NCBI GenBank assembly: GCA_913058215.1
Contig: CAJXQE010000001.1
Location: 1 to 64,000 of the forward strand
Direction of reading: 5' to 3'
From: an uncultured Verrucomicrobiales bacterium
GTDB taxonomy: Bacteria; Verrucomicrobiota; Verrucomicrobiia; Verrucomicrobiales; DEV007
Length of the DNA: 64,000 nt
The notes beneath the pieces are model-generated. The model was not told where the DNA came from and did no database searches. It saw only the letters and a list, made by a program, of their open reading frames with translations. Below are positions 45,505 through 55,115 of the stretch, piece after piece (position 1 is the stretch's first letter; each line of letters starts with the position of its first letter). Both the position numbers and the translations under genes were made by a program.

Positions 45505-48500
45505 ATGAACCTGAACCTAAATCAGAGGCGGAACAATTTCTGCACGGCGGTGTGGGCAAGCCTCGCGGTGCTTTGTTATTTGGCGGTGTCCCCTCTTCAG
45601 GCTGACTTTCAAAAAGGCTACGACGAGATCAAACCGATTCTCAAAAAATACTGCCACGACTGCCATGGCGATGAGAAGCACAAAGGCGACCTCAATTTCG
45701 AAGCCTTCAAGGCTGAGAAGGATATTCTAGTTCACCTTCAAAAATGGTTCAGTGTTATTGATCAGGTCGAGACCGGCACCATGCCTCCGGAGGACAAGAA
45801 GCTCCGGCCTACTGAGGCTGAAGTAATCCAATTGGTCTCTTGGGTTCGAAAAACGATCGACGAATTCGATTATGATTCAGTCAAAGATCCCGGGAGATAC
45901 ACGCTGCGCAGACTGAACAAAGCCGAGTATAACAATACCATCAGGGACCTCACCGGAGTCGACCTTAAACCGGCCCGATATTTCTCCGGTGACGGCGGAG
46001 GCGGAGAAGGCTTTGATAACAATGCTGAGGGGATGACGATGCTGCCTCTCATGGTCGAAAAGTATTTCAAAGCGGCCCGGGATATATCCCGCCATGCCAA
46101 TGTGAGCTATGCCGATGGCATCCGTTTCAGTCCGGACCTGTCGCCCACATACTCTCCCCGCTCCTACCTCGTACTCGCCGAGCGAAAGTTGACCGATTTT
46201 TACAACGATATTTTCGACACGCTTCCCAAGTACAATCCAAGGAAGGAATTCAAACCCTACCTGATGCCGGCGATGAAGCTCGCTCTGGCAAAACCCGATG
46301 CCACCGATCGTGAAATTTACGATATCGCCATGAGGGAGAAATTGATGCCCGGTGTTTTTCACAAATGGGCAAGGAGTTTCCTCGATGCCGAAGAGATCAG
46401 TAAAACCAGCCGGTGGGACAGCCATTATGGGAAATGGGTCATTGATCCCTGGCTGGAATTGCAGTCCAGAAGAGACAGCGTCACCGAAGAGGAACTCCAG
46501 CTGTTCCATGACGACTTTGCAGCGAAAACCCTTCTCTCCGCTCCGGCTACCGGCATGATGACCAAGCCGGGCATGGAGGTGAAAACGGAGATCAAAGAGA
46601 AAGCGGAAGTCTTGTATCTCAGTGTGGGAGATATGGATGATGGCCATGAGTTTGATCGCATCGTTTTACATAAACCCCGGGTGACACTGAAAGACGGTAA
46701 AGAGGTTTTCCTGGGAGACCTTGAGTTGATCGAAAAACAGGGTGAAGGCGCCATTCACAAAGAGAATTTTCCTGACGGAAAACCATTTGTCAGCACTGCC
46801 TCAGGCAAAGAGAAAATTGAGCGCGGTTTTTACATCGAAGCTCCCGCCCTGCTTTCGTTCAAGTTACCCCCCGGGGTGAAGGCTTTTAATGCGACCCTGG
46901 GGATTGAAAAATCCGCTGATGGAAAGGGTTCTGTTCAGGTTTACGCCTCGGATGAATCGATTCCATTTCCGAAAGGTAAACATACCCACTCTTACTTTTT
47001 CAGCGGTCCCGGAAACACTTCCGTGGAAGCTGCCAAAAAATGGTGGGTCATCTACTCGGCCCTTGTCGGCTATGGGAAGAGCCCCGGCTCAAAAGAGATG
47101 GTCGATGTATCACTGGATGAACAGGGCCGGGCGAGACTGGACTCGATCAAGCGGGAAGTTGAGTATGCAAAACGGGAGCCGATCGAGAATTTCTTCAAGT
47201 TCGTTAAGGCAAAGAAATTCGCTCACCTGATCAAAGCGAAAGAAGGAGAACTGCCGGCACTCTCTGATCTTCCGGAAAAAGATCGAGCGCCTCCTGAAAC
47301 GCTTTCGGAGGCGGATCAGAAAAAATGGAATGAACTGCAAGGGCTTGCTGAAAACTTTCAGGAGGAAATGGATCAGGGTATCCGGGATTCCCTATTGGAA
47401 TTTGCATCACGAGCCTTCCGGCGACCTCTCAAGGAAGAAGAGGCTGAGGTCATCACCAGCGTTTACGAAACGGCCATTGAAGAGGATGATAATTTCCAAA
47501 AAGCGGTTCAGCTGGTGATTCAGAGTTTGTTAACCCGCCCTCAGTTTTTGTTTCGTTTTGAGAATGAAGGCACGGAAAAGGGAGCTCAACCCGTTGATGG
47601 TTTCGCTCTGGCCAATCGCCTCTCCTATTTCCTGTGGAGTTCCATGCCGGATCAGACTCTTATCGATTTAGCAAAAGAGGGAAGATTGACTGACGAAAAA
47701 GTTCTGGAGCAGCAGGTTCGCCGAATGCTCAAGGATCCAAGGTCGCTATCGCTGGCTCAGGAATTCGCCAGTCAATGGCTTGGCTTTCGAAAGATCCTTA
47801 ACGAGAAAGAGCCTGATTTAAAACTCTTCCCTACCTACACCAAGGAATTGAAAGAGAGCATGTATCAGGAATCGATGATGGCCTTTGATGAAATGATCAA
47901 GGAGGATGAAAGCGTCCTGGAGATTCTCGATTCAAAGTCCACCTTTCTCAATGAAGCTCTCGCCAAACACTATGGCATCCCCGGGGTGGAAGGTTCGGAG
48001 ATGCGCAAAGTGGAATTGAAGGATGCTCAGCGCGGCGGATTCCTGACGATGGGCAGCCTGCTGGTGGCGACCTCTTTCCCTGAGCGAACCAGTCCCGTAG
48101 TTCGAGGCCAGTGGATTCTCGATGCCCTGATCGGAGGCAAAGTGCCGCCGGCGCCGGATGGTCTGGTCATCGATCAGGCAAAGATGGAAAATGAGGCCGT
48201 CAGTATTAAGGCGCGGCTCGCTGCGCATCGCGACAATCCCAATTGCTCCGTCTGTCACGACCGGATGGATCCTTTTGGATTTGCTCTGGAAAATTTTGAT
48301 GCGGTAGGTCGCTTTCGGAAAACCGGGCCAAATGGTGCGCCCATGGATGCGACCGGAGACTTGAAGGGCGGCCCGCAATTGGAGGGAGCGGCAGGATTGA
48401 AACACTATCTCGTCACTGAAAAACGCGATGCCTTTTTACATCAGATGGCGCAAAAACAACTGGGCTTCGCCCTGGGGCGTAGTTTAGAATATTTCGACGA

Positions 48501-48636
48501 AAGCGTCATCCGGACAGCCGTTGCCGAACTCAAAGAAAATGACTATCGCTACTCTGCGATGGTGTTGGCGATTGTAAAAAGCTTCCCGTTTAGAAACAGA
48601 AGAGAGAAAGGATTTCAAACCGATGCAATACAATAA
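45505..48636 (+). CDS. DUF1587/1595/1592/1588/1585 cytochrome-type protein
   Basis: A 1043-aa exported protein; ATG 45505 precedes a signal-like segment (FCTAVWASLAVLCYLAVSPLQA). Domains in order: planctomycete cytochrome c with CHDCH, DUF1587 (YTLRRLNKAEYNNTIRDLTG), a large insertion of about 450 residues, DUF1595 (FASRAFRRPLKEEEAE), DUF1592 (NRLSYFLWSSMPD), DUF1588 with CSVCHDRMDPFGFALENFD, and DUF1585. The insertion makes it about 210 residues longer than the homologue at 19514. It overlaps the DUF1552 gene start by 14 bases, in the opposite gene order to the first pair. Confidence 0.94.
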   Translation: MNLNLNQRRNNFCTAVWASLAVLCYLAVSPLQADFQKGYDEIKPILKKYCHDCHGDEKHKGDLNFEAFKAEKDILVHLQKWFSVIDQVETGTMPPEDKKLRPTEAEVIQLVSWVRKTIDEFDYDSVKDPGRYTLRRLNKAEYNNTIRDLTGVDLKPARYFSGDGGGGEGFDNNAEGMTMLPLMVEKYFKAARDISRHANVSYADGIRFSPDLSPTYSPRSYLVLAERKLTDFYNDIFDTLPKYNPRKEFKPYLMPAMKLALAKPDATDREIYDIAMREKLMPGVFHKWARSFLDAEEISKTSRWDSHYGKWVIDPWLELQSRRDSVTEEELQLFHDDFAAKTLLSAPATGMMTKPGMEVKTEIKEKAEVLYLSVGDMDDGHEFDRIVLHKPRVTLKDGKEVFLGDLELIEKQGEGAIHKENFPDGKPFVSTASGKEKIERGFYIEAPALLSFKLPPGVKAFNATLGIEKSADGKGSVQVYASDESIPFPKGKHTHSYFFSGPGNTSVEAAKKWWVIYSALVGYGKSPGSKEMVDVSLDEQGRARLDSIKREVEYAKREPIENFFKFVKAKKFAHLIKAKEGELPALSDLPEKDRAPPETLSEADQKKWNELQGLAENFQEEMDQGIRDSLLEFASRAFRRPLKEEEAEVITSVYETAIEEDDNFQKAVQLVIQSLLTRPQFLFRFENEGTEKGAQPVDGFALANRLSYFLWSSMPDQTLIDLAKEGRLTDEKVLEQQVRRMLKDPRSLSLAQEFASQWLGFRKILNEKEPDLKLFPTYTKELKESMYQESMMAFDEMIKEDESVLEILDSKSTFLNEALAKHYGIPGVEGSEMRKVELKDAQRGGFLTMGSLLVATSFPERTSPVVRGQWILDALIGGKVPPAPDGLVIDQAKMENEAVSIKARLAAHRDNPNCSVCHDRMDPFGFALENFDAVGRFRKTGPNGAPMDATGDLKGGPQLEGAAGLKHYLVTEKRDAFLHQMAQKQLGFALGRSLEYFDESVIRTAVAELKENDYRYSAMVLAIVKSFPFRNRREKGFQTDAIQ

Positions 48637-49960
48637 ACGCAATTGGGCGCTGAACCGACGGACCGTGCTCAGAGGTTTGGGTGGAGTCAGTCTCGGCCTC
48701 CCCTGGATGGAAACGATGCTGTGGGGCGCTGAGAAAAAGGAACTCGCCAACTCCCCTCTCCGGCTGGGTGTGATCTATCAACCCAATGGAATCAATCCTT
48801 ATGAATGGACACCGAAAGACACCGGGGCTGATTACACCTTGTCCAAAACGCTTCGCCCCCTGGCTCCGATTCGTGATGAAGTCCTTGTTCTGACCAACTT
48901 GAATCACGATTTAAAAAAAGGTCGTGATCGCCCTACCAGTGGTCACTATGGAGGAACATCGAATTTCCTCGTGGGCAACGGCGTAAAACGCAGCATGGGC
49001 AGCGATATTCAATGCGGGGTGTCAGTGGATCAGATGGCCGCCCTGCATATGGCCGATCAGACCCTGCTACCCTCACTGGAACTCTCAACCGAGCCGGAGT
49101 GGACCGGCGTCGATACGGGGGAGCGAATCACTCAACTCTACGGGAATTCCATTTCCTGGCTGACACCGAGCACTCCCCTGGCAAGAGAGCGATATCCGCG
49201 CCTCGCCTTTGATCGCCTCTTTGGAAAGACCACCGGCCTGGGTGATACCCGCAGTGTTATTGACCTGACTTTAGACAGCATTCATGATCTCCAGAAAAAG
49301 GTGAACCAGGAGGACCGGCACCGATTGGATGAGTATTTAAACTCAGTGCGAAGCCTGGAGAAAAAGCTCGAATTTTCTGAGAAAAATCAACGCCCGGTTC
49401 CTGAGGCGCTATTGAAAGGACGAATCCCGGATCCCGGAAAAGCCAAGTCGCATGACGAGCATCTCAGTCAGATGATGGACATCATGACGCTTGCCTTTCA
49501 AACCGACCGAACCCGGGTCGCCACCTTCATGATGGGACGAAGTTCAAGCGGGATTGATTTTTCTTTTGTCGATAAAAAGTGTGGAGGCCTCCACGGGATG
49601 GCTCACCACGCAGAGAGGAAAGAGAAACTGGAAGGGTACCAGATCGCGAATGAATACACGGTGAAGAAGTATGTGGAATTCCTGCAGAAACTCCATTCGA
49701 TCAAGGAAGGCGAGAAGTCCATTCTCGATAACTCGATGATCTTATACGGCAACAACATGCGGGACGGCAACAGTCACACCAGTAAGAATTTGCCGATACT
49801 GCTGGGGGGACGGGCCGGAGGGCGGATCAATCCGGGACGACACATTGAGTATCCGGAAGACACCCGACTCTGTAATTTGTATCTCGCAATGTTGAAGCGC
49901 TTTGGCCTCAATATCGATAGCTTCAACGAAAGCACGGAAGAGCTACCTCAATTGAGTTAA
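48623..49960 (+). CDS. Tat-exported DUF1552 protein
   Basis: A 445-aa DUF1552 family protein. The Tat signal NRRTVLRGLGGVSLGLPWME is complete. Landmarks shared with the copy at 18271: an early VLTNLNHD... SGHYGG segment, QTDRTRVATFMMGR and HTSKNLPILLGGRAGG. The gene starts inside the end of its cytochrome partner (ATG 14 bases before the stop), so both are probably made together. The protein family has no assigned activity. Confidence 0.94.
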   Translation: MQYNKRNWALNRRTVLRGLGGVSLGLPWMETMLWGAEKKELANSPLRLGVIYQPNGINPYEWTPKDTGADYTLSKTLRPLAPIRDEVLVLTNLNHDLKKGRDRPTSGHYGGTSNFLVGNGVKRSMGSDIQCGVSVDQMAALHMADQTLLPSLELSTEPEWTGVDTGERITQLYGNSISWLTPSTPLARERYPRLAFDRLFGKTTGLGDTRSVIDLTLDSIHDLQKKVNQEDRHRLDEYLNSVRSLEKKLEFSEKNQRPVPEALLKGRIPDPGKAKSHDEHLSQMMDIMTLAFQTDRTRVATFMMGRSSSGIDFSFVDKKCGGLHGMAHHAERKEKLEGYQIANEYTVKKYVEFLQKLHSIKEGEKSILDNSMILYGNNMRDGNSHTSKNLPILLGGRAGGRINPGRHIEYPEDTRLCNLYLAMLKRFGLNIDSFNESTEELPQLS

Positions 49961-50116
49961 TTCATCGGATGGTGCGTGGTGTCGAAAGGATACGAAGGTT
50001 TCCTTTCTGCTTCTGTCTACCCCATCTGATTTCTTTGAGAGATCCAGAATTTCCTGCCGCCCCCCCGGTCGGGGCCGATTGCAATCCATCGGTGAGTGTG
50101 GATTGTACACTCCTAC

Positions 50117-51439
50117 TTACCTGTTGGCAACGACCCAGGATTTCAAAAGGTATCCCTTCTTGCCCTTTGATCGTCCAGTCTTCACTGCCACATAAACCCA
50201 TTTGCCGTTCTGCTTGGTGACCTTAACCACATCTCCTTGACTAAGATTGCCCTGAGCAGCTCCATTGTTTGCCGCCGTCTTGCGAAGCTTTGCATTTCTG
50301 GCTTTAACTTTCATCCAGCCCGGACCGCGCAATTTCGAAGATGCCGACTTCTGCACCTGCCTTGTCACCTGAGCCTGGCTCGCTGCGGCAAGTTGCGTGG
50401 CGGCAGCCTCAGCTTGCTGCGCCGCTTCAGCCTCCGCCTGCGTTGTTGCCGCTGCCGCCAGGGCAGCCTGTCTGTCAGCCTCTGCCTGGGCTGCAGCCGC
50501 CATCTGGCGATTCGCTTCCAACTGTTGTGCCGCCGTCGCTTCTGCTGCGACGCGCTGTTGCTCTGACAGTGCCAACTGGGCGCGCAGGGCCGCAAGGTCG
50601 GCCGAATTATCAACTGGAGGAGGCTCGGCAACTAAGCCGGCAACCGGAAACTCGGTGAGGGAAATCCTTTTCGTTGGCAATTCATGCACGAACGTCTTTC
50701 TACCCAGATCCTTGAAAGCCGTCCAGGGGTAGGGAATAACGCTGCCAGTGGCCCTTTTCATGGCTGCCTGAAACTCCGCATCCGTCCTGTACAGATTTCC
50801 GCAGTCTACTACGATGCACACAACACCGATAAACTGCCAAGCCTGCATGCCCGTTCCATATTTGATCATTCCGCCCGTATTGATCTCCTTACTAGTTGAA
50901 GTTCCCGTCGATGTGGTCTTGTTCCACGCCATTGACCCGGAAATGGTTTCACTCACCCCCATTCCCAAGGGTTGAGCGCAAATCTCAATTTCAAGTCCCA
51001 CACTTTTTTCAAAGGAATTGGATTCCTCCGTCGATAACTGTGAGACAAATGCAGTCCCGAAGGCTTGATCTCTCTTCGATGCAAGTTCGTTCTGTGCCTC
51101 TCCCACGGCCACCCACTTTCCTGAGAGATAGTAATCCGCATCGACTTCCAAGAATTTACCGTAAGCATAATGGAAACGAATAAACTGAAGATCCGCAGTC
51201 ATCCAGACAGCCCCAAGATCATCGAGAGATAAATTGTATTTGTCCTTTTTCGGCGGTCTGCCGGGAACCTCAATCTCCGACATGCTGTGGTAGACGCCCT
51301 GGCGGGGAGTCCCTCGTTCGTTGATATTCGCTTCCTGGGCGCCCGCAGACGTGACGAACACTATGCTCGCTGCGCAAAGCAGCGGGAAGGTTTTACGATG
51401 TCCAACTAACGCGTTCTGTCTTGTCGTATGCAATCTCAT
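50117..51439 (-). CDS. Secreted protein with Ala-rich coiled coil and C-terminal SH3 domain
   Basis: A 440-aa exported protein with signal peptide at about 18-36 (FPLLCAASIVFVTSAGAQ). The N-terminal about 230 residues show no recognised domain but contain a Ser/Thr-rich alternating stretch (SETISGSMAWNKTTSTG, continued by STSKEI) reminiscent of amphipathic beta segments. Residues about 270-360 are an Ala/Gln/Glu coiled coil built from degenerate AAxAQAEA units. The C-terminal about 80 residues form a bacterial SH3-like domain (VKARNAKLRKTAANNG... LSQGDVVKVTKQNGKWVYV), which usually binds peptidoglycan or cell-wall polymers. It may be wall-attached; the first domain is unknown. Confidence 0.78.
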   Translation of the reverse strand: MRLHTTRQNALVGHRKTFPLLCAASIVFVTSAGAQEANINERGTPRQGVYHSMSEIEVPGRPPKKDKYNLSLDDLGAVWMTADLQFIRFHYAYGKFLEVDADYYLSGKWVAVGEAQNELASKRDQAFGTAFVSQLSTEESNSFEKSVGLEIEICAQPLGMGVSETISGSMAWNKTTSTGTSTSKEINTGGMIKYGTGMQAWQFIGVVCIVVDCGNLYRTDAEFQAAMKRATGSVIPYPWTAFKDLGRKTFVHELPTKRISLTEFPVAGLVAEPPPVDNSADLAALRAQLALSEQQRVAAEATAAQQLEANRQMAAAAQAEADRQAALAAAATTQAEAEAAQQAEAAATQLAAASQAQVTRQVQKSASSKLRGPGWMKVKARNAKLRKTAANNGAAQGNLSQGDVVKVTKQNGKWVYVAVKTGRSKGKKGYLLKSWVVANR

Positions 51440-51653
51440 GCCTAAGTAGATGATGGAATCATTTTTCTTTCAAGGTAATTTTCCGGAGTGGCGGTAAGAC
51501 TGGAGCGTTCGCAAACCGGCGGATCTTTTGACAAAGAAACCTGATCCGAGTTTCTCTTTTTTAGGGTAGGATGATTCAGGAAGTGGAAATTCTTGTAGCC
51601 TGACTTCTTTTTCTCGAGAGCAAAGCGGATATTCGCTGCACCGGCCTGACCTG

Positions 51654-52667
51654 ATGAAACCCAATCGACTCCCTCTTGCCCGGCTCTTTATGATAGGGAT
51701 TGCACTCCAGGCCGGGATCACTTCGCTGTCGGCTCAGAGTGATAAGCCTCCCTACTCCGGAACCATCTTTCCTTTCCCGAAGATCATTCAGGAAAGCGAT
51801 CCCACGACTTTCACGGAACTGAAGGCCAAACGCAAAGACACCCGCTCGATGTTTGATCGCCGCACCGCCAAACAAGGCGACTACGAGGCTTTCGTTTTCG
51901 AGGCAAAATTCGGCAAGGGGGAAGAAGTCGAAATCGATGTGAACGTAGAATTCGAGACTGAGGAAGCTGCCCGTGAGCAGGCCGAATTCTATGCGATTGC
52001 CTTTGGAAAGCTCCCCCTCTTTCTGCGGGAGAACATCAAGGCTCTCTGGATTCATCAAGGCAAAGAGCTCTTCGGTGGTGGAGCCAATCTCACGATACAC
52101 ACCGGCCAGAGTGCTGATTACATCCGCGACGGTATCCTGGAAGAAACCCTCGCTCACGAAGCGGCGCATGCTCTTGATGCCAAACATGCCAGGGCCAAAA
52201 AGTGGATCACGGCCCAGGCTGAAGACGGACGATTCATCTCGAGCTATGCGAAAGCCAATCTCTTCCGCGAAGATGTCGCCGAGTCGTTTGTCCCTTACCT
52301 CGCGGTCCGGTATCGGCCGGATCGGATCACGCCCAAACAACTCCGGACGATCACTGAGACAATTCCCAGGCGAATTGCCTACTTCGATTCTTTGAAGCCG
52401 GACATGTCTCCGATTGCCGGAAAGGGCGAGCCATCGGAATCAGGATCCACCTCGCCGGATCCGAAAAATAAACTGCCCACAGGCATGCGCGATTGGAAGG
52501 ATGCCAAAAACCGCGCACTGCGTGCCGAGCTACTGCGTTTTACGAATCGCGAAAAGACCAAAGCGGAATTCCGTCGCGAAGACGGACAAACATTCGAAAT
52601 CGGAATCGAGGCGTTCTCGCCGGAAGATCAGAAGTTTATTCAATCACTGGGACATCCCGGGAAATAG
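51654..52667 (+). CDS. Putative secreted zinc metallopeptidase with C-terminal SHD1-like domain
   Basis: A 337-aa exported protein (signal peptide at about 8-27). The centre carries a gluzincin-type active site: HEAAH at 168-172 and, about 35 residues later, YAKANLFREDVAESF, whose acidic residues (Glu206 or Glu210) would be the third zinc ligand. A short Pro/Ser linker leads to an SLA1-homology-domain-1-like module (about 275-333: MRDWKDAKNRALRAELL... FRREDGQTFEIGIEAFSPEDQKFI), a domain common in PVC secreted proteins. The peptidase role is inferred from the motif; the substrate is unknown. Confidence 0.82.
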   Translation: MKPNRLPLARLFMIGIALQAGITSLSAQSDKPPYSGTIFPFPKIIQESDPTTFTELKAKRKDTRSMFDRRTAKQGDYEAFVFEAKFGKGEEVEIDVNVEFETEEAAREQAEFYAIAFGKLPLFLRENIKALWIHQGKELFGGGANLTIHTGQSADYIRDGILEETLAHEAAHALDAKHARAKKWITAQAEDGRFISSYAKANLFREDVAESFVPYLAVRYRPDRITPKQLRTITETIPRRIAYFDSLKPDMSPIAGKGEPSESGSTSPDPKNKLPTGMRDWKDAKNRALRAELLRFTNREKTKAEFRREDGQTFEIGIEAFSPEDQKFIQSLGHPGK

Positions 52668-52685
52668 AATTCTTCGGGTTGGATC

Positions 52686-54902
52686 TCAGGGTTCCGGAAT
52701 CGGGAGCAGCTTGCGAAACCCTTCGCGCAGTGACTCGAGTTCTTCGTTTGTCCACGGCTTCGCGAGCGGCTCCGTTCCTGCGATCACTTCAATGGCCTTG
52801 AGACCGGCAGTAGCCGCTTCTTCTGCACCGGCGGAATCCCCGTTGCGAGCGAGCGCCCTTGCAAGTGTCTTCAGGTAGCGGGGATTGGTGACATGTCCCT
52901 CCCCTTCATCCAGCACAGGAAGTGTCGACGCAAGCTTTAGAGCCCTCGAGTGATCTCGCAGGACCGGGTCAGGGCAATCGAGGAGCAGTTGGGCGAGTTC
53001 GTTGACGAAGAGGTCATTATTTGGCACTAGCTTGACTGCTTCCGAATAGTGATTCAGTGCCGGAGCCCATTCCCGTTTCAGCAGATGGGCCTGCGCGAGT
53101 GTCCGACGGGCCGACGACCCTTCATCGGAGCCGGAAGCGTTCGCAACACTTTTGGTAAGATATGGGAGCGCGTCATCAATCCTTCCCGCCTTGAGAAGAA
53201 TCGCTCCGAGACTGAGGCTGGCCCGGGAATTAGCCGGATCGAGCCGGGCAGCTTCCATGTAGTAAGGCAGCGCTTCTTGAGGAGTTTTATTTTGATAGAA
53301 GAAATCCGCTGCGCCGAGTTGGATCGCAGGATCATCGGGGCTTTCACTGATCAGCTTGCGCCACAGTTCAGCAGCGGCATTGATTTCACCGGCAGCCAGA
53401 CTGGCTTTGACCAGGTCGTCGCGGTAGCGGTCCCGCTCCGGCAGGTGAGGACCCGCTTCGTGGAACCATTTTACGGCCTCGTCGAATTCACCTTGCTTCG
53501 CGTAGGCCATGGATAGATTTCCAAGGGGAATCGGGAAGCCGGGATTTGCGGCCATCGCCGCCTGCAGTTCCGCGACTCCCTCATCGAAGCGATCGCTCTT
53601 GAGAAGGACGAGACCGAGTTGATTGTGGGCGACGTAGTTCTGGTCCGAGACGGAGATCGCGTGTCTCCAGAGGCTCTCCGCGTCTTTCCACACCTTGCTT
53701 TGACGATGGGTCAGAACAATCAGTGGAAGAAGAAGCCCGACTAACAATATCCAGGCGACTGTTGCGGGAACCCGAAACCGTCGGCCCCATGCGACAGCTT
53801 CCCATGCGAGAGCAACGAAGAGTCCTGCATGGGCAAGGTAAGTGTAACGATCCGGGGCAAAATGATCAGAGATCGTGACAAGGCCGCTTCCCGGAAGAAT
53901 AAGACCGACAAACCAGAGCCAGCCAAACAGGAGCCAGGGTGAGCGGTCCCTCCGCCACAGTGCGAGGGCACTCATAAGCGTGAGAAGGATCAAGGCGACT
54001 CCCAAAGCCGCACCTGCGATTTCCGGCGGATGCGGTTGAAAGACCGCCATCCCCGCCGGAAAAAAGGTCAGAGAAAGATAGGTGAGATAAGCGAGCGAGG
54101 CAAAACCCGCTCTCTGCGCGAGACCAAGATCCGGCGCCTCGCCAATGAACTGATTCCCCGACCAGGTGAACCAGGCGACTACTGCTGCAATAAGGGCGAT
54201 CGCTAGAAAAGGGAGTTTCTCGACGAGCCGGTCGCGAAGCGAAGGAAGACGGCGCAGATCGGAAAGGTCGAGCCGGCGAAGCGGCCAGAAGTCGACGAGA
54301 AGCAGAGCCGCAGGCAGAGTCATCAGGCTTGGCTTTGAGAGAAGGCCGAGACACGCGGAAGCAACCGCAAGCAGATAAAAGCGACGGCGGCGGGACTTCG
54401 GCGCCTTGGTCCAGAGCGAGTAGAACGTGAGCGTCAGGAGGTAGAAAAAGGCAGAAAGCACATCTTTCCTTTCTGAAATCCAGATCACTGATTCCACCCT
54501 GAGCGGGTGGATCGCAAAAAGGAGAGTAACCGCCAGAGCGAGTCCATTCTCACCGGTGTGGCGTCGCAACCATACAAGGAGCAGAAGAGATGCCGCGAGG
54601 TGAAAGAACACATTTGTGAGATGATGCCCTCCGATCCAGTCCCCGAAGACCTCAAAATCGAGGGCGTGGGAAAGATAAGTCAGCGGATTCCACAGATTCG
54701 TTGGCGTTTCGGTAAATGCGAAGCGCACCGCATCAAGAGATAGCCCGCCGCGCAGGGCCGGGTTCATCGAAATGACGACATCATCGTAGTCAACGAAGCC
54801 GAGCGAGGGGGCCGCTCTGAAAGCAAGCAGCACAGACAGGGTCACCATCGCAATGGAAAACCCCAAGGAAAGTTTCTGGCGAAGAGAGGGCTGACTGGAC
54901 AT
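52686..54902 (-). CDS. TMTC-like membrane protein with TPR repeats
   Basis: A 738-aa protein. The first about 410 residues contain some ten to twelve transmembrane helices with the TMTC/PMT-like signature: FVDYDDVVISMNPAL, NLWNPLTYLSHALDF, FHLAASLLLL, LLFAIHPLRVESVIWISERKDVLSAFFYLL. About 320 residues of tetratricopeptide repeats follow. Eukaryotic TMTC proteins are O-mannosyltransferases with the same layout, so a polyprenyl-phosphate-sugar-dependent protein glycosyltransferase is possible. Conserved acidic Asp-Asp near residue 39 fits a GT-C catalytic position. Its start faces an AT-rich spacer; the stop lies 18 bases from the end of the metallopeptidase gene. Confidence 0.87.
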   Translation of the reverse strand: MSSQPSLRQKLSLGFSIAMVTLSVLLAFRAAPSLGFVDYDDVVISMNPALRGGLSLDAVRFAFTETPTNLWNPLTYLSHALDFEVFGDWIGGHHLTNVFFHLAASLLLLVWLRRHTGENGLALAVTLLFAIHPLRVESVIWISERKDVLSAFFYLLTLTFYSLWTKAPKSRRRRFYLLAVASACLGLLSKPSLMTLPAALLLVDFWPLRRLDLSDLRRLPSLRDRLVEKLPFLAIALIAAVVAWFTWSGNQFIGEAPDLGLAQRAGFASLAYLTYLSLTFFPAGMAVFQPHPPEIAGAALGVALILLTLMSALALWRRDRSPWLLFGWLWFVGLILPGSGLVTISDHFAPDRYTYLAHAGLFVALAWEAVAWGRRFRVPATVAWILLVGLLLPLIVLTHRQSKVWKDAESLWRHAISVSDQNYVAHNQLGLVLLKSDRFDEGVAELQAAMAANPGFPIPLGNLSMAYAKQGEFDEAVKWFHEAGPHLPERDRYRDDLVKASLAAGEINAAAELWRKLISESPDDPAIQLGAADFFYQNKTPQEALPYYMEAARLDPANSRASLSLGAILLKAGRIDDALPYLTKSVANASGSDEGSSARRTLAQAHLLKREWAPALNHYSEAVKLVPNNDLFVNELAQLLLDCPDPVLRDHSRALKLASTLPVLDEGEGHVTNPRYLKTLARALARNGDSAGAEEAATAGLKAIEVIAGTEPLAKPWTNEELESLREGFRKLLPIPEP

Positions 54903-55050
54903 AAACGTAATGAAAAGAGGATTTTCAGAAAGGATCCCAGCTTCGAAAAGCTTTATAAATAGTAAAGCATTCCATATATTTGATTGGAATTAAAAAGAAT
55001 TTCTTTATTCTTCTGAAAATTATGGTTTATTGCTCTAATCATAGAACAAC

Positions 55051-55070
55051 TGTGGAGCCTTCACTCCACA
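55051..55070 (+). promoter_or_regulatory. Perfect inverted repeat in a divergent spacer
   Basis: TGTGGAG and CTCCACA flank a six-base loop inside the AT-rich 213-base spacer between the TMTC-like gene (minus) and the gene at 55116 (plus), 46 bases before ATG 55116. No T tract follows, so it is a better candidate for an operator or leader hairpin than for a terminator. Confidence 0.5.
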
Positions 55071-55115
55071 TTCTACTTTATCTAAACGTCTATCATTCCA
55101 CTCAACTAATCAGGC

